Part shown: piece by piece, positions 24,263 through 32,667 of the stretch | Layout of the letters: each line of letters starts with the position of its first letter | Position numbering within the stretch: the stretch's first letter is position 1 | Source: Nitrospira sp. | Lineage (GTDB): Bacteria; Nitrospirota; Nitrospiria; Nitrospirales; Nitrospiraceae | Direction: 5' to 3' | Assembly (NCBI GenBank): GCA_029881435.1 | Contig: JAOUMR010000003.1 | Location: forward strand, 1-64,000 | Length of the DNA: 64,000 bases | Position numbers and translations under genes: made by a program | Notes under the pieces: model-generated | The model's input: only the letters and a program-made list of their open reading frames with translations | Database searches by the model: none | What the model was told of the DNA's origin: nothing

Positions 24263-24466
24263 CTACCACCGAAGACCGAGCCGCTCGGCCACTTCTTCGC
24301 CGGAGAGCCGGTCTCGGCTTGCCAACGACTGTTTGAGGCGGGCTCTGAGTGAATCGCCCAGCTGGAGGCCGAGATCGGGATCTCCGATCAACTCGCGAAT
24401 CCGGTCGTCCACGAGGCCCTGTACCAGTTCCTTCAACTGTTCTGTCGACAACGACGAGAGATCCAT
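24263..24466 (-). CDS. Antitoxin partner of the RelE-type toxin
   Basis: A 67-residue, acidic, helical protein starting MDLSSLSTEQLKELVQGLVD and ending ERLGLRW. Size, acidic character and position just before a RelE-type toxin identify it as the antitoxin. The family is not certain; the sequence has no visible ribbon-helix-helix and may only wrap the toxin. The start at 24466 was chosen because the upstream part of the frame lacks protein-like character; no ribosome-binding site is visible. Confidence 0.7.
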   Translation of the reverse strand: MDLSSLSTEQLKELVQGLVDDRIRELIGDPDLGLQLGDSLRARLKQSLASRDRLSGEEVAERLGLRW

Positions 24467-24694
24467 GGAAGGAGAATACGAGGCAGGATGTATGGAATGC
24501 AACGGGTCGGATAGCCGGACGTAGTCGATATGATGACCAGCAGGACATTTGGGCAGTAGTTGGTTCAATCGCCAGGTTCTGCGGACAAAGGGCTCCAGCT
24601 TAAAAACAGATCACGCCCTCGACCGCTTGCCGTTGGGAAGACTAAGACCTCCATGAGGTTATGAGGCAGGTAAGGAGCTTCTCAGGCAGCAACC

Positions 24695-25057
24695 TTATTC
24701 CGAAAGATACTCTAACCATTCCGGGTCTTTCTTTCGATCAGCTCGCAACTCAACGCCGAACCGTCGTCCGTCGACCCAGGAGACGATGGCTTGGGGAATA
24801 CAGAGCGGAGACTCCAAATCCGGCAATTCAAGGAACAGGCCCAACTCCATCCCTTGCCTGACACGTTTGTTCCCTTGAATCCCGAATCCGTATCGACTGA
24901 GATCGGTGATAGTCCCATTGCCGATGATGATGGTATCGCCGTCAGACCCGGAGTACCGGACTTTAAACTTTCCTCCGATACGGGGCTCTCGTCGTCGATC
25001 AGCGCCAGGATTCGCTGCTTCCTGCTTGGCCTTCGCTGATGACTTCCACCACCGCAC
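24695..25057 (-). CDS. PilZ-domain protein
   Basis: A 120-residue single-domain PilZ protein. The c-di-GMP-binding RxxxR is in DRRREPR near residue 22, and the second motif, usually D/N-x-S-x-x-G, is present as DLSRYGFGI. The C-terminal part (AIVSWVDGRRFGVELRADRK) is the usual end of the barrel. The GTG at 25057 was chosen because GGAGGG stands five bases upstream; the longer frame to 25138 begins with unprotein-like sequence. It probably binds c-di-GMP. It is followed by no gene on this strand until the antitoxin. Confidence 0.8.
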   Translation of the reverse strand: MRWWKSSAKAKQEAANPGADRRREPRIGGKFKVRYSGSDGDTIIIGNGTITDLSRYGFGIQGNKRVRQGMELGLFLELPDLESPLCIPQAIVSWVDGRRFGVELRADRKKDPEWLEYLSE

Positions 25058-25151
25058 CGGTCCCTCCGTACAAGAAACGTAATATTGAAGCGGCAATCTG
25101 TTGCTAAAACTTGAAGCAAGGCAGAGCGAGCGCCACACATAGGGAGCTGGC

Positions 25152-25511
25152 CTAGGTCTTGGGAAGCTCTTCTTTTGGAAGTATGACGGCCTGGCCTGCC
25201 GTCACGGAGAGCTGTTCGACCGCTCGTTTCAACCGTTCTTGCTCGGCCGGCGCCATCGACGAAAACTCGACGCCGATGCCGTGAGCACCCGTCCATCGGA
25301 CGGTCGCCTTGGTGATGTGAATCGGTGTAGCTTCGCCGGGCAAGTCAACCAGAAGTTCCAGCTGCATGCCGGTGAACGGTCGTATGACACTCTCCAACCG
25401 ACAGCCCTTCAGAGATAGATCCTTTACTGAGCCGTTGTATCGAAGTTTGTCTCGTTGAACCAATGTGCTTGATATGGTAACCGGATAGCGAGGGAATTTC
25501 CGAACAACCAT
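25152..25511 (-). CDS. PilZ-domain protein
   Basis: A 119-residue single-domain PilZ protein starting MVVRKFPRYPVTISSTLVQR. The RxxxR motif (RKFPR) is near residue 4 and the DLSLKGCRLES motif near residue 31; the barrel ends VRWTGAHGIGVEFS. It lies about 95 bases upstream of the other PilZ gene on the same strand. The two share motif layout but little sequence, so they are old paralogues. A c-di-GMP effector by family; the partner is unknown. Confidence 0.85.
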   Translation of the reverse strand: MVVRKFPRYPVTISSTLVQRDKLRYNGSVKDLSLKGCRLESVIRPFTGMQLELLVDLPGEATPIHITKATVRWTGAHGIGVEFSSMAPAEQERLKRAVEQLSVTAGQAVILPKEELPKT

Positions 25512-25730
25512 GCCATGTCCTCATCTCTTGTCGCTGGCCGTTCGCCGGCTCGCGAACATAGTGGAATTCAGTCCGCCTGAATCGATGTTGTTACTATAGA
25601 GCAGTAGAGCATTCTACTGAGCAGACTATTTGTCTGAACTCATCTTGTCAACGAAAAGCCGGATCCCAACAGTCTATTGGTAGGGAGGCAAGAAAGGCGG
25701 GGGCGCTCGTCTAGCCTGCTTGACCAGTTG

Positions 25731-26201
25731 TCACCAACGGTAACCCCAATATCCGTAATGTCGGTGACCCCAAGGCGGACGGTAGTAGGGTGACGCATAA
25801 AGCCCGGAGCTCCCAAAGTGGAGACCGAACCCGAGTCCGAGGCCGAACGGATAGCCGTAGCCGTAGGAATAGGGGACAGGGATCACGCTGGTGGTCGGCC
25901 GTTCTGTCAGTTGTCGTTGTAAATCAGCCGTCGCGGTTGATTGGTGATCGAGCTGACTTTTCAGTTGACTGACGGCTCCCTCTTGGGCTTGGAGCTCTCC
26001 TTCAAGCTCGGCGATCTTTTTCTGCTGTGCCTCTATCAGAGCGTTGACACAGCGTGTCTGCGCATCTCCAGTGTAGTTGGAACACTCCCATGGCACTTGG
26101 AGGGTCTCCGCCTTGGATAGAAGCGGAACGCCTATGAAGGCCAAACTTCCAACAAAAATCGAGACTCGCACTAACCGATATCCGAAGGTTTCCAGTTTCA
26201 T
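25731..26201 (-). CDS. Exported coiled-coil protein with Gly/Tyr-rich tail
   Basis: A 156-residue protein with a signal peptide (residues ~10-31, ending LLSKAET), a short domain with two cysteines (PWECSNYTGDAQTRCVNAL), a coiled coil (about 55-97, IAELEGELQAQEGAVSQLKS) and a C-terminus very rich in Gly, Tyr and Pro (about 108-156). The tail is low-complexity and may bind surfaces or membranes. No family was recognised. Transcribed divergently from mutY. Confidence 0.68.
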   Translation of the reverse strand: MKLETFGYRLVRVSIFVGSLAFIGVPLLSKAETLQVPWECSNYTGDAQTRCVNALIEAQQKKIAELEGELQAQEGAVSQLKSQLDHQSTATADLQRQLTERPTTSVIPVPYSYGYGYPFGLGLGFGLHFGSSGLYASPYYRPPWGHRHYGYWGYRW

Positions 26202-26275
26202 GGCTCCCTCCCAGCTAGGCTCCTTATGAGCCTACCACGAGTGTGTAGCTTTGAACAGATTGCCTGGGGCTTGTA

Positions 26276-26289
26276 TGAATGCTCATTCA
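26276..26289. promoter_or_regulatory. Palindrome TGAATG-CT-CATTCA
   Basis: A perfect 14-base palindrome in the 180-bp divergent region between the exported coiled-coil gene and mutY. Its form is like operators of TetR-family repressors. No such regulator is encoded in the window, so the assignment rests on symmetry and position. Confidence 0.4.
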
Positions 26290-26381
26290 ACACGATGGAA
26301 ATGCGGGCGGCGTTTGATTTTTGGTGAACCGGACTCCTACAATGCCCTGATTCAACAACAGTAGTGAGACGGCATCGGCAC

Positions 26382-27095
26382 ATGCCTGCGCGACCTCCAT
26401 CCAACAAGAAAAAATCTCGTAAGGCTATTCTGCCGGACCATTCTACGAGGCGTCGATTTCAGCGGCGACTTTTGAAGTGGTATGGAGAGCATGGTCGGGA
26501 TCTGCCCTGGCGCAAAACTGTAGATCCCTATCATATCCTTGTGTCGGAAGTGATGCTTCAACAGACCCAAGTCGACCGGGTCATCCCCAAGTATCACGAA
26601 TTTTTAGAGCGGTATCCGAGTTTCGAAGATCTGGCGGAGGCTCCGGTCGCTGACGTGAAAAAGACGTGGTATCCACTTGGCTACAACATTCGCCCGGAAC
26701 GATTGCACGGGATCGCCTGTGAAACGGTGGAGCGGTATGGAGGGAAATTGCCCAATGACGGCCACGAGTTGCTCTCGTTCAAAGGGATTGGGCGGTATAC
26801 GGCCGGGGCAATTCGATCATTTGCGTTCAATGAAGATGCGCCGATCTTGGACACCAACGTGATCCGGGTCTTACACCGGGTGTTTGTCGACGAGGGCGAT
26901 CCTAAAGCCCAGAAGGCGGTGTTATGGGAATTGTCGGAAGCCTTGATTCCTTCTGGAAAGGGGTATGACTTTAATCAGGCCATCATGGACTTTGGGGCGA
27001 TGGTGTGCACAGCTCGTGATCCCTATTGTCTTCTGTGTCCAATGAAGTCTTTTTGCAAGACATACCCATTTTGTCGGACATCGACTGAGCGGTAG
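26382..27095 (+). CDS. mutY: A/G-specific adenine glycosylase, short form
   Basis: A 237-residue MutY. It has the catalytic Glu in SEVMLQQTQVDRV, the helix-hairpin-helix LLSFKGIGRYTAGAIRSFAF with the following catalytic Asp in PILDTNVIRVLHRV, and the iron-sulphur pattern C-6-C-2-C-5-C in CTARDPYCLLCPMKSFC. It removes adenine mispaired with 8-oxoguanine. Standard MutY has about 350 residues, with a C-terminal Nudix-like domain that recognises 8-oxoG. Here the protein stops after the Fe-S cluster and a separate Nudix gene follows 10 bases later. ATG 26382 was preferred to the GTG six codons upstream. Confidence 0.9.
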   Translation: MPARPPSNKKKSRKAILPDHSTRRRFQRRLLKWYGEHGRDLPWRKTVDPYHILVSEVMLQQTQVDRVIPKYHEFLERYPSFEDLAEAPVADVKKTWYPLGYNIRPERLHGIACETVERYGGKLPNDGHELLSFKGIGRYTAGAIRSFAFNEDAPILDTNVIRVLHRVFVDEGDPKAQKAVLWELSEALIPSGKGYDFNQAIMDFGAMVCTARDPYCLLCPMKSFCKTYPFCRTSTER

Positions 27096-27105
27096 CAGGC
27101 CAAGT

Positions 27106-27510
27106 ATGCGGGTTATTGAAGTAGCTGCAGGGCTCATTCATGGGAACGGACGCTATCTGATCGCCCGTCGGAAGCCCGGCGTTCATTTGGCTGGGTTCTG
27201 GGAGTTCCCCGGTGGGAAACGAGAAGCCGGCGAATCTCTCGCTGAGTGTTTGCAGCGTGAATTACTCGAAGAGCTCAATATTCACATCGATCTTCCCATT
27301 CCCTATCAGATCGTCCGGCACGGCTATGCGGACAAGATCGTGGAGTTGCATTTCTTTCGCTGTGCCATCGAACAAGGAGAGCCTGTTCCTCTCGGCTGCG
27401 AGGAAATCCGATGGGTGTCCCCAGAAGAGCTGACTCAGTTTAGATTTCCACCGGCTGATCACGCCATCATTCAGGCGTTGCAGCGCGATGCGTTGGAGGC
27501 TTCCCGATGA
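27106..27510 (+). CDS. mutT: MutT-type Nudix hydrolase
   Basis: A 134-residue MutT-like protein. Residues 1-12 (MRVIEVAAGLIHG) are the first strand, and the Nudix box GGKREAGESLAECLQRELLEEL spans about 36-57 and fits G-5-E-7-R-E-x-x-E-E. Family members hydrolyse 8-oxo-dGTP or other modified nucleotides. Here it sits between mutY and an exonuclease gene, overlapping the latter by 4 bases. It could clean the nucleotide pool, or stand in for the missing C-terminal domain of MutY. Confidence 0.87.
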   Translation: MRVIEVAAGLIHGNGRYLIARRKPGVHLAGFWEFPGGKREAGESLAECLQRELLEELNIHIDLPIPYQIVRHGYADKIVELHFFRCAIEQGEPVPLGCEEIRWVSPEELTQFRFPPADHAIIQALQRDALEASR

Positions 27511-28223
27511 AGATTGTGCTCGACATCGAGACCATTCAAGCTCCCCGAACGGAATGGGCACGTCTCCTTGGGAAGTCGTCGGTAAGCGATCAGCCTTCTG
27601 AAGGTGGAGGAGCCTACGATCTTTTTGCGGCAGGCGCGGCTGAAGAACAGCGTCGTGTGGACGACGAGTCGTACGCGAAATCGGCGTTCGACGGGACATT
27701 CAGCCGCATTGTCTGCATCGGCCTACTGGAATTTTCCGATCAGATGGAGGCGCGCAGCGCCGTTGCCTGGTACGGGGCGGACGAGCGTGAGCTCCTTCGC
27801 CAATTTTGGGCGCGTCTGGCTCAGGACCGCCCCACGTTGTACATTACGCATAACGGGCTTGGTTTTGATCTGCCTTTCATCAAGAAACGGTCCATCATCA
27901 ATCAGGTAAAACCCAGCTTTGAGATCAGCCTTGCCAAATTTCGTAGTGAACCGGTCTACGACACGATGGCGATCTGGAGCAATTGGGATATGCGGGGTTG
28001 GGTCAAGCTCGATGTCCTAGCCCGAGCACTGCAGGTTGAAACGAAGTCAGGCAGTGGGGAACAGGTTGCCGAGATGTGGGAGAAACGCCAGGGGCATGAG
28101 CTGGCGCAGTATTGTCTGCAAGATACCTATGTGACCTATGCCTGCTACTGCCGCATGAATTTTCGCCAACCTCTATCCAAGGAAGTCGTCCTGTTACAGC
28201 CTGAACTGTACAACATCGGCTGA
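27507..28223 (+). CDS. Predicted 3'-5' exonuclease (PolB-type DEDD)
   Basis: A 238-residue protein with the DEDD exonuclease residues in order: DIET at residues 6-9, THNGLGFDLPFIKKR near 112-126, and a late YCLQDTYVTYACYCRM segment holding the last Asp. This matches the single-domain exonucleases related to the proofreading domain of DNA polymerase B. It lacks a polymerase domain. Its start overlaps mutT (ATGA), so mutY, mutT and this gene are a translationally tight operon for DNA repair. Substrate is unknown. Confidence 0.82.
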   Translation: MKIVLDIETIQAPRTEWARLLGKSSVSDQPSEGGGAYDLFAAGAAEEQRRVDDESYAKSAFDGTFSRIVCIGLLEFSDQMEARSAVAWYGADERELLRQFWARLAQDRPTLYITHNGLGFDLPFIKKRSIINQVKPSFEISLAKFRSEPVYDTMAIWSNWDMRGWVKLDVLARALQVETKSGSGEQVAEMWEKRQGHELAQYCLQDTYVTYACYCRMNFRQPLSKEVVLLQPELYNIG

Positions 28224-28235
28224 ATCGATAGACAA

Positions 28236-29195
28236 TCAGCGGACCCGGTGTGCCTCCGCGGATTTCTTCTTGGGGGCCTGGCGGGTCGATGCCTTGCTGG
28301 CCTTCAGGGCTTTCACTTCTTCTGCTCGCTGACGGAGTTCTTTCTTCATCCAGGCCGCTTCCTTCTTGAGGGTCGCGATTTCGGAATCTTTCAGCTTGTT
28401 GGCCTTGCGTGCATCACGGAGCTCGTCGAGTTTCTTGTTCAACAGTTCATCGTTGTTCAAGGCGAGAGATTCCGAATCAAGAGAACCATTCGCCTGGAAG
28501 TCCTGAGTGGCTGCCCCAGCGCCCTGTACCGGTACTGTCTTCATGGTGGCAGCGGCTTGTGACTCAGATGCAGGCATCGACTTAGGTGCCCCTGCTACCG
28601 GGAGTGAGCCTGGCATCGGTGCCTTGGCAAGCGCCTGGTGATCGATCACTAGCGTCATCGCGGCGCTGCCCATGGCGACAAAGGAAGGAGCTTTATCAAG
28701 GCGAGCGGAAGAAGTAGGGACGAACCCTAAGGCCCCATTGTCCTTAGAAGGAGCGATGGTCAGATAGATTGAGTCCTTATGAATATAGAGGGTGCCCGCC
28801 GTGGGTTCAGCGCCTGACCCTGCCGATGGAGACACCTTGAAACCGACAATCTGCTCCGGTTTCGCTTGCGATAAGCCTTGGGCTAGCAGGGGAGCAAGAA
28901 ACTCGGCGTCTTCATCGCTGAACATTCTCATCGGCTTGCTGCCACTGGCGGGCATTTTTGAGGTACTGTCGGTCACCACGCCTTTGATGACCTTTAGCAT
29001 CGTCATTTGGTCGATCATGGCCGGATGATTGGCTTCAAATGACCAGTCCGCGATTTCCTTGAGATGGACGGATCCCTTCGCATTCTTATGGACTTTAGAT
29101 TCTCCGGAGAACATCGAACATCCAGCCACGAGCAGACTGAGGGACAACAACATTCCGAGACATTGAGCGCTGCGGGGGCTAGTGGGTGCGTGCAT
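28236..29195 (-). CDS. Putative lipoprotein with C-terminal coiled coil
   Basis: A 319-residue protein. The signal peptide has a lipobox LLVAGC at about residues 21-26, so it should be lipidated. A globular region (about 45-190) contains SVHLKEIADWSFEANHPAMI and SSARLDKAPSFVAMGSAAMT. After a Pro/Ala-rich linker, a coiled coil (about 245-305, NKKLDELRDARKANKLKDS) ends in a basic tail. No known domain was recognised. The basic C-terminus could bind peptidoglycan or polyanions. It converges on the exonuclease gene. Confidence 0.72.
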   Translation of the reverse strand: MHAPTSPRSAQCLGMLLSLSLLVAGCSMFSGESKVHKNAKGSVHLKEIADWSFEANHPAMIDQMTMLKVIKGVVTDSTSKMPASGSKPMRMFSDEDAEFLAPLLAQGLSQAKPEQIVGFKVSPSAGSGAEPTAGTLYIHKDSIYLTIAPSKDNGALGFVPTSSARLDKAPSFVAMGSAAMTLVIDHQALAKAPMPGSLPVAGAPKSMPASESQAAATMKTVPVQGAGAATQDFQANGSLDSESLALNNDELLNKKLDELRDARKANKLKDSEIATLKKEAAWMKKELRQRAEEVKALKASKASTRQAPKKKSAEAHRVR

Positions 29196-29299
29196 ATAGG
29201 TTTCTCCTCATCCTTCGATGTGGGCGTGAGCCTGAGAAATGGCCACTGTCAGTAATCAACAGTTGATCTCGATTTTCAGAATAATGTGCTTTCGTTGAA

Positions 29300-29437
29300 T
29301 TACCAGATTCCAAAACCCATGAGCACCATACCTATCGCCAACCATCCGAGTACTCCGACGGAAATGATCGCTTCGAGTGTGATGCGGGAATCGGAAGGGT
29401 CGGGATTCGGCTTTGAATCAGAATCAGGGGGCTTCAT
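29300..29437 (-). CDS. Small membrane protein
   Basis: A 45-residue protein: a polar N-terminus (MKPPDSDSKPNPDPSDSR) and one membrane helix (ISVGVLGWLAIGMVLMGFGIW). The pattern is that of real small membrane proteins, but the ribosome-binding site is weak. It lies upstream of the lipoprotein gene on the same strand. No function can be assigned. Confidence 0.42.
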   Translation of the reverse strand: MKPPDSDSKPNPDPSDSRITLEAIISVGVLGWLAIGMVLMGFGIW

Positions 29438-29527
29438 GACGAGCGGCGAAATCCAAGGTTGCCAAAATGATAGACGCTCAAGACAAAGCAAGGTCCGTGC
29501 CTTTATAGACGCGGAACGGAATCATTA

Positions 29528-29881
29528 ATTAGTTGTCCGACCGTAAAGAGATTCTTGGCACGAGTTACAAGGTTGTGAGTCTATAAGGGTGGAATGATTT
29601 GGACTGATGACACGACGCAATTTGTAGAATTATTGACCTGTTAGAACAAAATCATGCCTTAGTCCGGGGTAAAAGCGATTTGGGAGTATCGGTGAGCAAG
29701 TCAATGAGCATCGAGATCCGAGAGGAGTGGGTATCGCTGTGATCAGTTAAGGGACCGTCAGAAGGTAGAAGGTAGACGGTGGAGGTGTCAGAAAATGTTC
29801 AAATCCAATGTCGGATGTACAGGATTGTTCTCCAAAGTGAGACAGTTGTCTCATACGGAAAACAGCATGAGACAGTGACGG
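29528..29881. other. Intergenic stretch with palindrome
   Basis: About 350 bases without a gene. The left half is AT-rich. A TGGCAC at 29556-29561 is not followed by TTGC at the sigma-54 spacing. A perfect palindrome lies at the right end and is listed separately. A simple GAAGGTA-type repetition occurs near 29761-29780. Confidence 0.5.
29838..29874. promoter_or_regulatory. Palindrome TGAGACA-GT-TGTCTCA with third half-site
   Basis: A perfect 16-base palindrome (29838-29853) is followed by a third TGAGACA (29868-29874). It sits just behind the miaB stop codon on the opposite strand. The two-base loop and lack of a T-run argue against a terminator. Repeated half-sites suggest a dimeric DNA-binding protein. 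Confidence 0.42.
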
Positions 29882-31213
29882 TCATTCACCATACAGAGTT
29901 GCGGCTGAGGCATTGACGATACGTTTCGTTGAGAGTGTGCCCCGACAACAATCCCCGGTGCTCTTGTCCCAGACCACCGTGATGTTTCCATCCGTTTTCC
30001 CCATTCCTTGAGTTGGTGAGCGGGTCGCGTCTCCCTCGACGAGAATCTCAAGGGCCTGACCGATATACCGGCGGTTGCGTTCCAACGTGATGCGGCGCTG
30101 AATTTCGACGAGCTGTGCGACGCGCGTCCCCTTGACCCGATCGGGAACATCATCGGTGTATTTCCTGGCCGCGATCGTATGCTTCCGTTCAGAGTATTTG
30201 AAGATATAGGCTGAGTCGAATCGCACCTGTTCCACCATCCGCCGAGTGGCTTGGAAGTCGTCATTCGATTCTGAGCAGAAACCGCAGATGATATCCGTCG
30301 TCAGGACGACATCAGGAATGGTCCGCCGAACGTGATCGACCAACGCCAGGTAATCGACTCCCGTATAAGTCCTCCCCATCAGTTCGAGAACGCGATCGCT
30401 TCCTGCTTGAAGCGGAAGATGAACGTGCTTGCAGACCTTGGGGTGTGTGGCGATGACTTCGATCAATCTGGTGGGAAAGTCTTTGGGGTGTGGAGAGGTA
30501 AACCGTACTCGTTCGATCCCAGGCGTGTCTGCGACCGCACGGATGAGATCGGCGAAGGCCCAGTCTCCGTAGCGGTACGAGTTGACGTTTTGGCCGAGCA
30601 ATGTCACTTGCTTAAAGCCACGGGCCGATGCGTCGCGAGCTTCGAGCAGAATGGACTCTGGATCACGCGACCGTTCACGTCCCCTGGTGTAGGGAACGAC
30701 ACAGAAAGAACAAAAATTATCGCAGCCTCGCATCACTGTGATCCAGGCGTTCACACCGCTGTTGCGGTCCGGCATGATCCCTTCATAGGTCTCATACTCA
30801 GACAGGTCGAGAGCAAACCCCTTCTGAGCGAGTCCCTGTTCTTGTGCTTCAAGCGCGGTCGTCAACAACGAGGGAAGTTGACGGTACGCATCCGGGCCAG
30901 CTAACACATCGACCAATGGTTCCTTTTCCGCAAGCGCGCTTTTCAGATTTTGGGCCATGCAGCCGAGTACCCCGACGACGAGCGGGCGCTGTTTCTTCAG
31001 GGTCTTTAATTCAGAGAGATGGGCATAGATCTTGTTGTAAGCGTTTTCTCTAATGGCACAGGTGTTGACCAGCATGACGTCGGCCAATTCGCGGTCCTCC
31101 GTAAAGACAAACCCCTCCCGCTTCAGCATTGAACGAACGAGCTCGCTGTCGGACTCGTTCATCTGACAGCCGAATGTTTCGATGTGAACGTGAGGAAGGG
31201 CTTTCAGGCTCAT
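29882..31213 (-). CDS. miaB: tRNA-2-methylthio-N6-isopentenyladenosine synthase
   Basis: A 443-residue radical-SAM methylthiotransferase. The N-terminal cluster cysteines are C15 (HIETFGCQMNESD), C52 (VNTCAIRENA) and C85 (GCMAQ). The radical-SAM CxxxCxxC is C164-C168-C171 in RGCDNFCSFCVVPYTRG. A TRAM domain closes the protein. It adds methylthio to N6-isopentenyladenosine-37 of tRNAs reading UNN codons. The ATG overlaps the mtaB stop (ATGA), so both tRNA-37 methylthiotransferases are made from one message. Confidence 0.93.
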   Translation of the reverse strand: MSLKALPHVHIETFGCQMNESDSELVRSMLKREGFVFTEDRELADVMLVNTCAIRENAYNKIYAHLSELKTLKKQRPLVVGVLGCMAQNLKSALAEKEPLVDVLAGPDAYRQLPSLLTTALEAQEQGLAQKGFALDLSEYETYEGIMPDRNSGVNAWITVMRGCDNFCSFCVVPYTRGRERSRDPESILLEARDASARGFKQVTLLGQNVNSYRYGDWAFADLIRAVADTPGIERVRFTSPHPKDFPTRLIEVIATHPKVCKHVHLPLQAGSDRVLELMGRTYTGVDYLALVDHVRRTIPDVVLTTDIICGFCSESNDDFQATRRMVEQVRFDSAYIFKYSERKHTIAARKYTDDVPDRVKGTRVAQLVEIQRRITLERNRRYIGQALEILVEGDATRSPTQGMGKTDGNITVVWDKSTGDCCRGTLSTKRIVNASAATLYGE

Positions 31214-32547
31214 CGTACCGCCCTTGCAAAATTCATCGGTTGGGCGGAGGCGATATGGCCGAACGCGCAGTGATCGGTTGCGGCGGTGATCGTCACCGGC
31301 ATGATCTGATTCTGAAGATCCCCGGAACCCATCACCGCCACTTTCGTGAAGTTTGGAGTCGTCCCGATGCGATGGGAGTCTCGTGTCCCAGATTCAAAGA
31401 GGACCGAGACGGTCTTCCCGATTTGCCTGTTGTGAAAGGCGAGTCGTTTGGTGCGATTAAGGTTCAAGAGAATATCGGTGCGTTTTTTCATTGTTGCGGA
31501 GAGTACCTGCTGCTTTAGGCGCACAGCGGCTGTCCCCGGTCTCGGAGAGTAGGGAAACACATGCAGATATGAAAAGGGGAGATCGGTGGCGACAGCCAAC
31601 GAATTCTGGAATGCCGCGTCGGTCTCACCTGGGAAGCCCACCATGAGATCGGTTCCAAGCCCCAGGTCCGGTATCTTTTTGTATGCCTGTTCGATCAGCT
31701 TGCTATAGGCCTCCACCGTATGGCGTCGATTCATAGCCTGCAAAACCTGGTCGTCTCCGCTTTGCAACGGGATATGGAGATAGGGGCAGAATGTTTTCGA
31801 GGATGCAAGGAGATCAAGCAATTCGTCACTGACGGTCGTGGGCTCGATAGAGGAGATGCGGATGCGCTCGAGGTCGGTGATTCGATGGAGTCGCCGAAGC
31901 AAGGCGCAAAAGTCCAGGTCTTGATGAGCATACTGACCGATATTCACACCGGTGAGCACAATCTCCTTGTATCCTCCGGCCGTTAGGCTCTCAACTTCGA
32001 ACACTAGATCATCGAGGTTTCTGCTACGCTCATGTCCCCTGGCAAACGGAATAATACAGAAGCTACACATCGCGCTACAGCCATCCTGTATCTTGAGCAA
32101 TGCACGGGTGGAATCAGGCTCTGCAAAATGCGGAAGGTCGAAGTCGTCGCGCGAAACTGTTTTCGTGTGGCGAATCTCGGCCACAGCCCGTTTGCGAAGT
32201 TCGTGAGCGGCAGGAATGTAGGCCGGTAGGTCGAGTTTGAATTGGTGACCCACGATGAGATCGATCCCTCTTTGTTGCGAGAGGGCTTCCACTCCTGTTT
32301 GGGCGTAGCAGCCTGTCACCGCAATAAAGGCATGGGGAGAATGTTTCAGCGTCTTACGAATGAGGTAGCGCGACGTTCGCTCGGCATCCTCTGTCACAGC
32401 ACAGGTATTGAGCACGAGGAGATCCGTCGGTTGACCAAACTCGACCAGTTCGAACCCCTTCCGTCTGAGTCCCTCTCCGAGGATCGAGGTTTCGGCTTGA
32501 TTCAGTCGGCAGCCAAGCGTATGTAGAGATGCACGGGTCTGTACCAT
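31210..32547 (-). CDS. mtaB: tRNA t6A37 methylthiotransferase
   Basis: A 445-residue relative of MiaB. It starts MVQTRASLHTLGCRLNQAE, with the first cluster Cys in LGCRLNQ, a form typical of MtaB/YqeV rather than MiaB or RimO. The next cysteines are in LNTCAVTEDAERTSRY and TGCYAQ; the radical-SAM site is DGCSAMCSFCIIPFARG. It converts t6A37 to ms2t6A in tRNAs reading ANN codons. A longer frame upstream to 32586 is possible, but this ATG matches the family N-terminus. Confidence 0.9.
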   Translation of the reverse strand: MVQTRASLHTLGCRLNQAETSILGEGLRRKGFELVEFGQPTDLLVLNTCAVTEDAERTSRYLIRKTLKHSPHAFIAVTGCYAQTGVEALSQQRGIDLIVGHQFKLDLPAYIPAAHELRKRAVAEIRHTKTVSRDDFDLPHFAEPDSTRALLKIQDGCSAMCSFCIIPFARGHERSRNLDDLVFEVESLTAGGYKEIVLTGVNIGQYAHQDLDFCALLRRLHRITDLERIRISSIEPTTVSDELLDLLASSKTFCPYLHIPLQSGDDQVLQAMNRRHTVEAYSKLIEQAYKKIPDLGLGTDLMVGFPGETDAAFQNSLAVATDLPFSYLHVFPYSPRPGTAAVRLKQQVLSATMKKRTDILLNLNRTKRLAFHNRQIGKTVSVLFESGTRDSHRIGTTPNFTKVAVMGSGDLQNQIMPVTITAATDHCAFGHIASAQPMNFARAVR

Positions 32548-32667
32548 AGAGATCGCATTATAGGGAGTACATGCGTGGTCCGGCAAGGTGCCCTATTGAT
32601 GCCCATGCTGGTGTGGAATGGCCAAAACCATGTGTGAACGCGACCAATTCACGTCGTCAGGGTGAGT

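Noticed and set aside
29556-29575. Sigma-54 promoter (TGGCAC)
   Set aside because: The -24 half is good, but TTGC is absent at the required distance and no gene follows.
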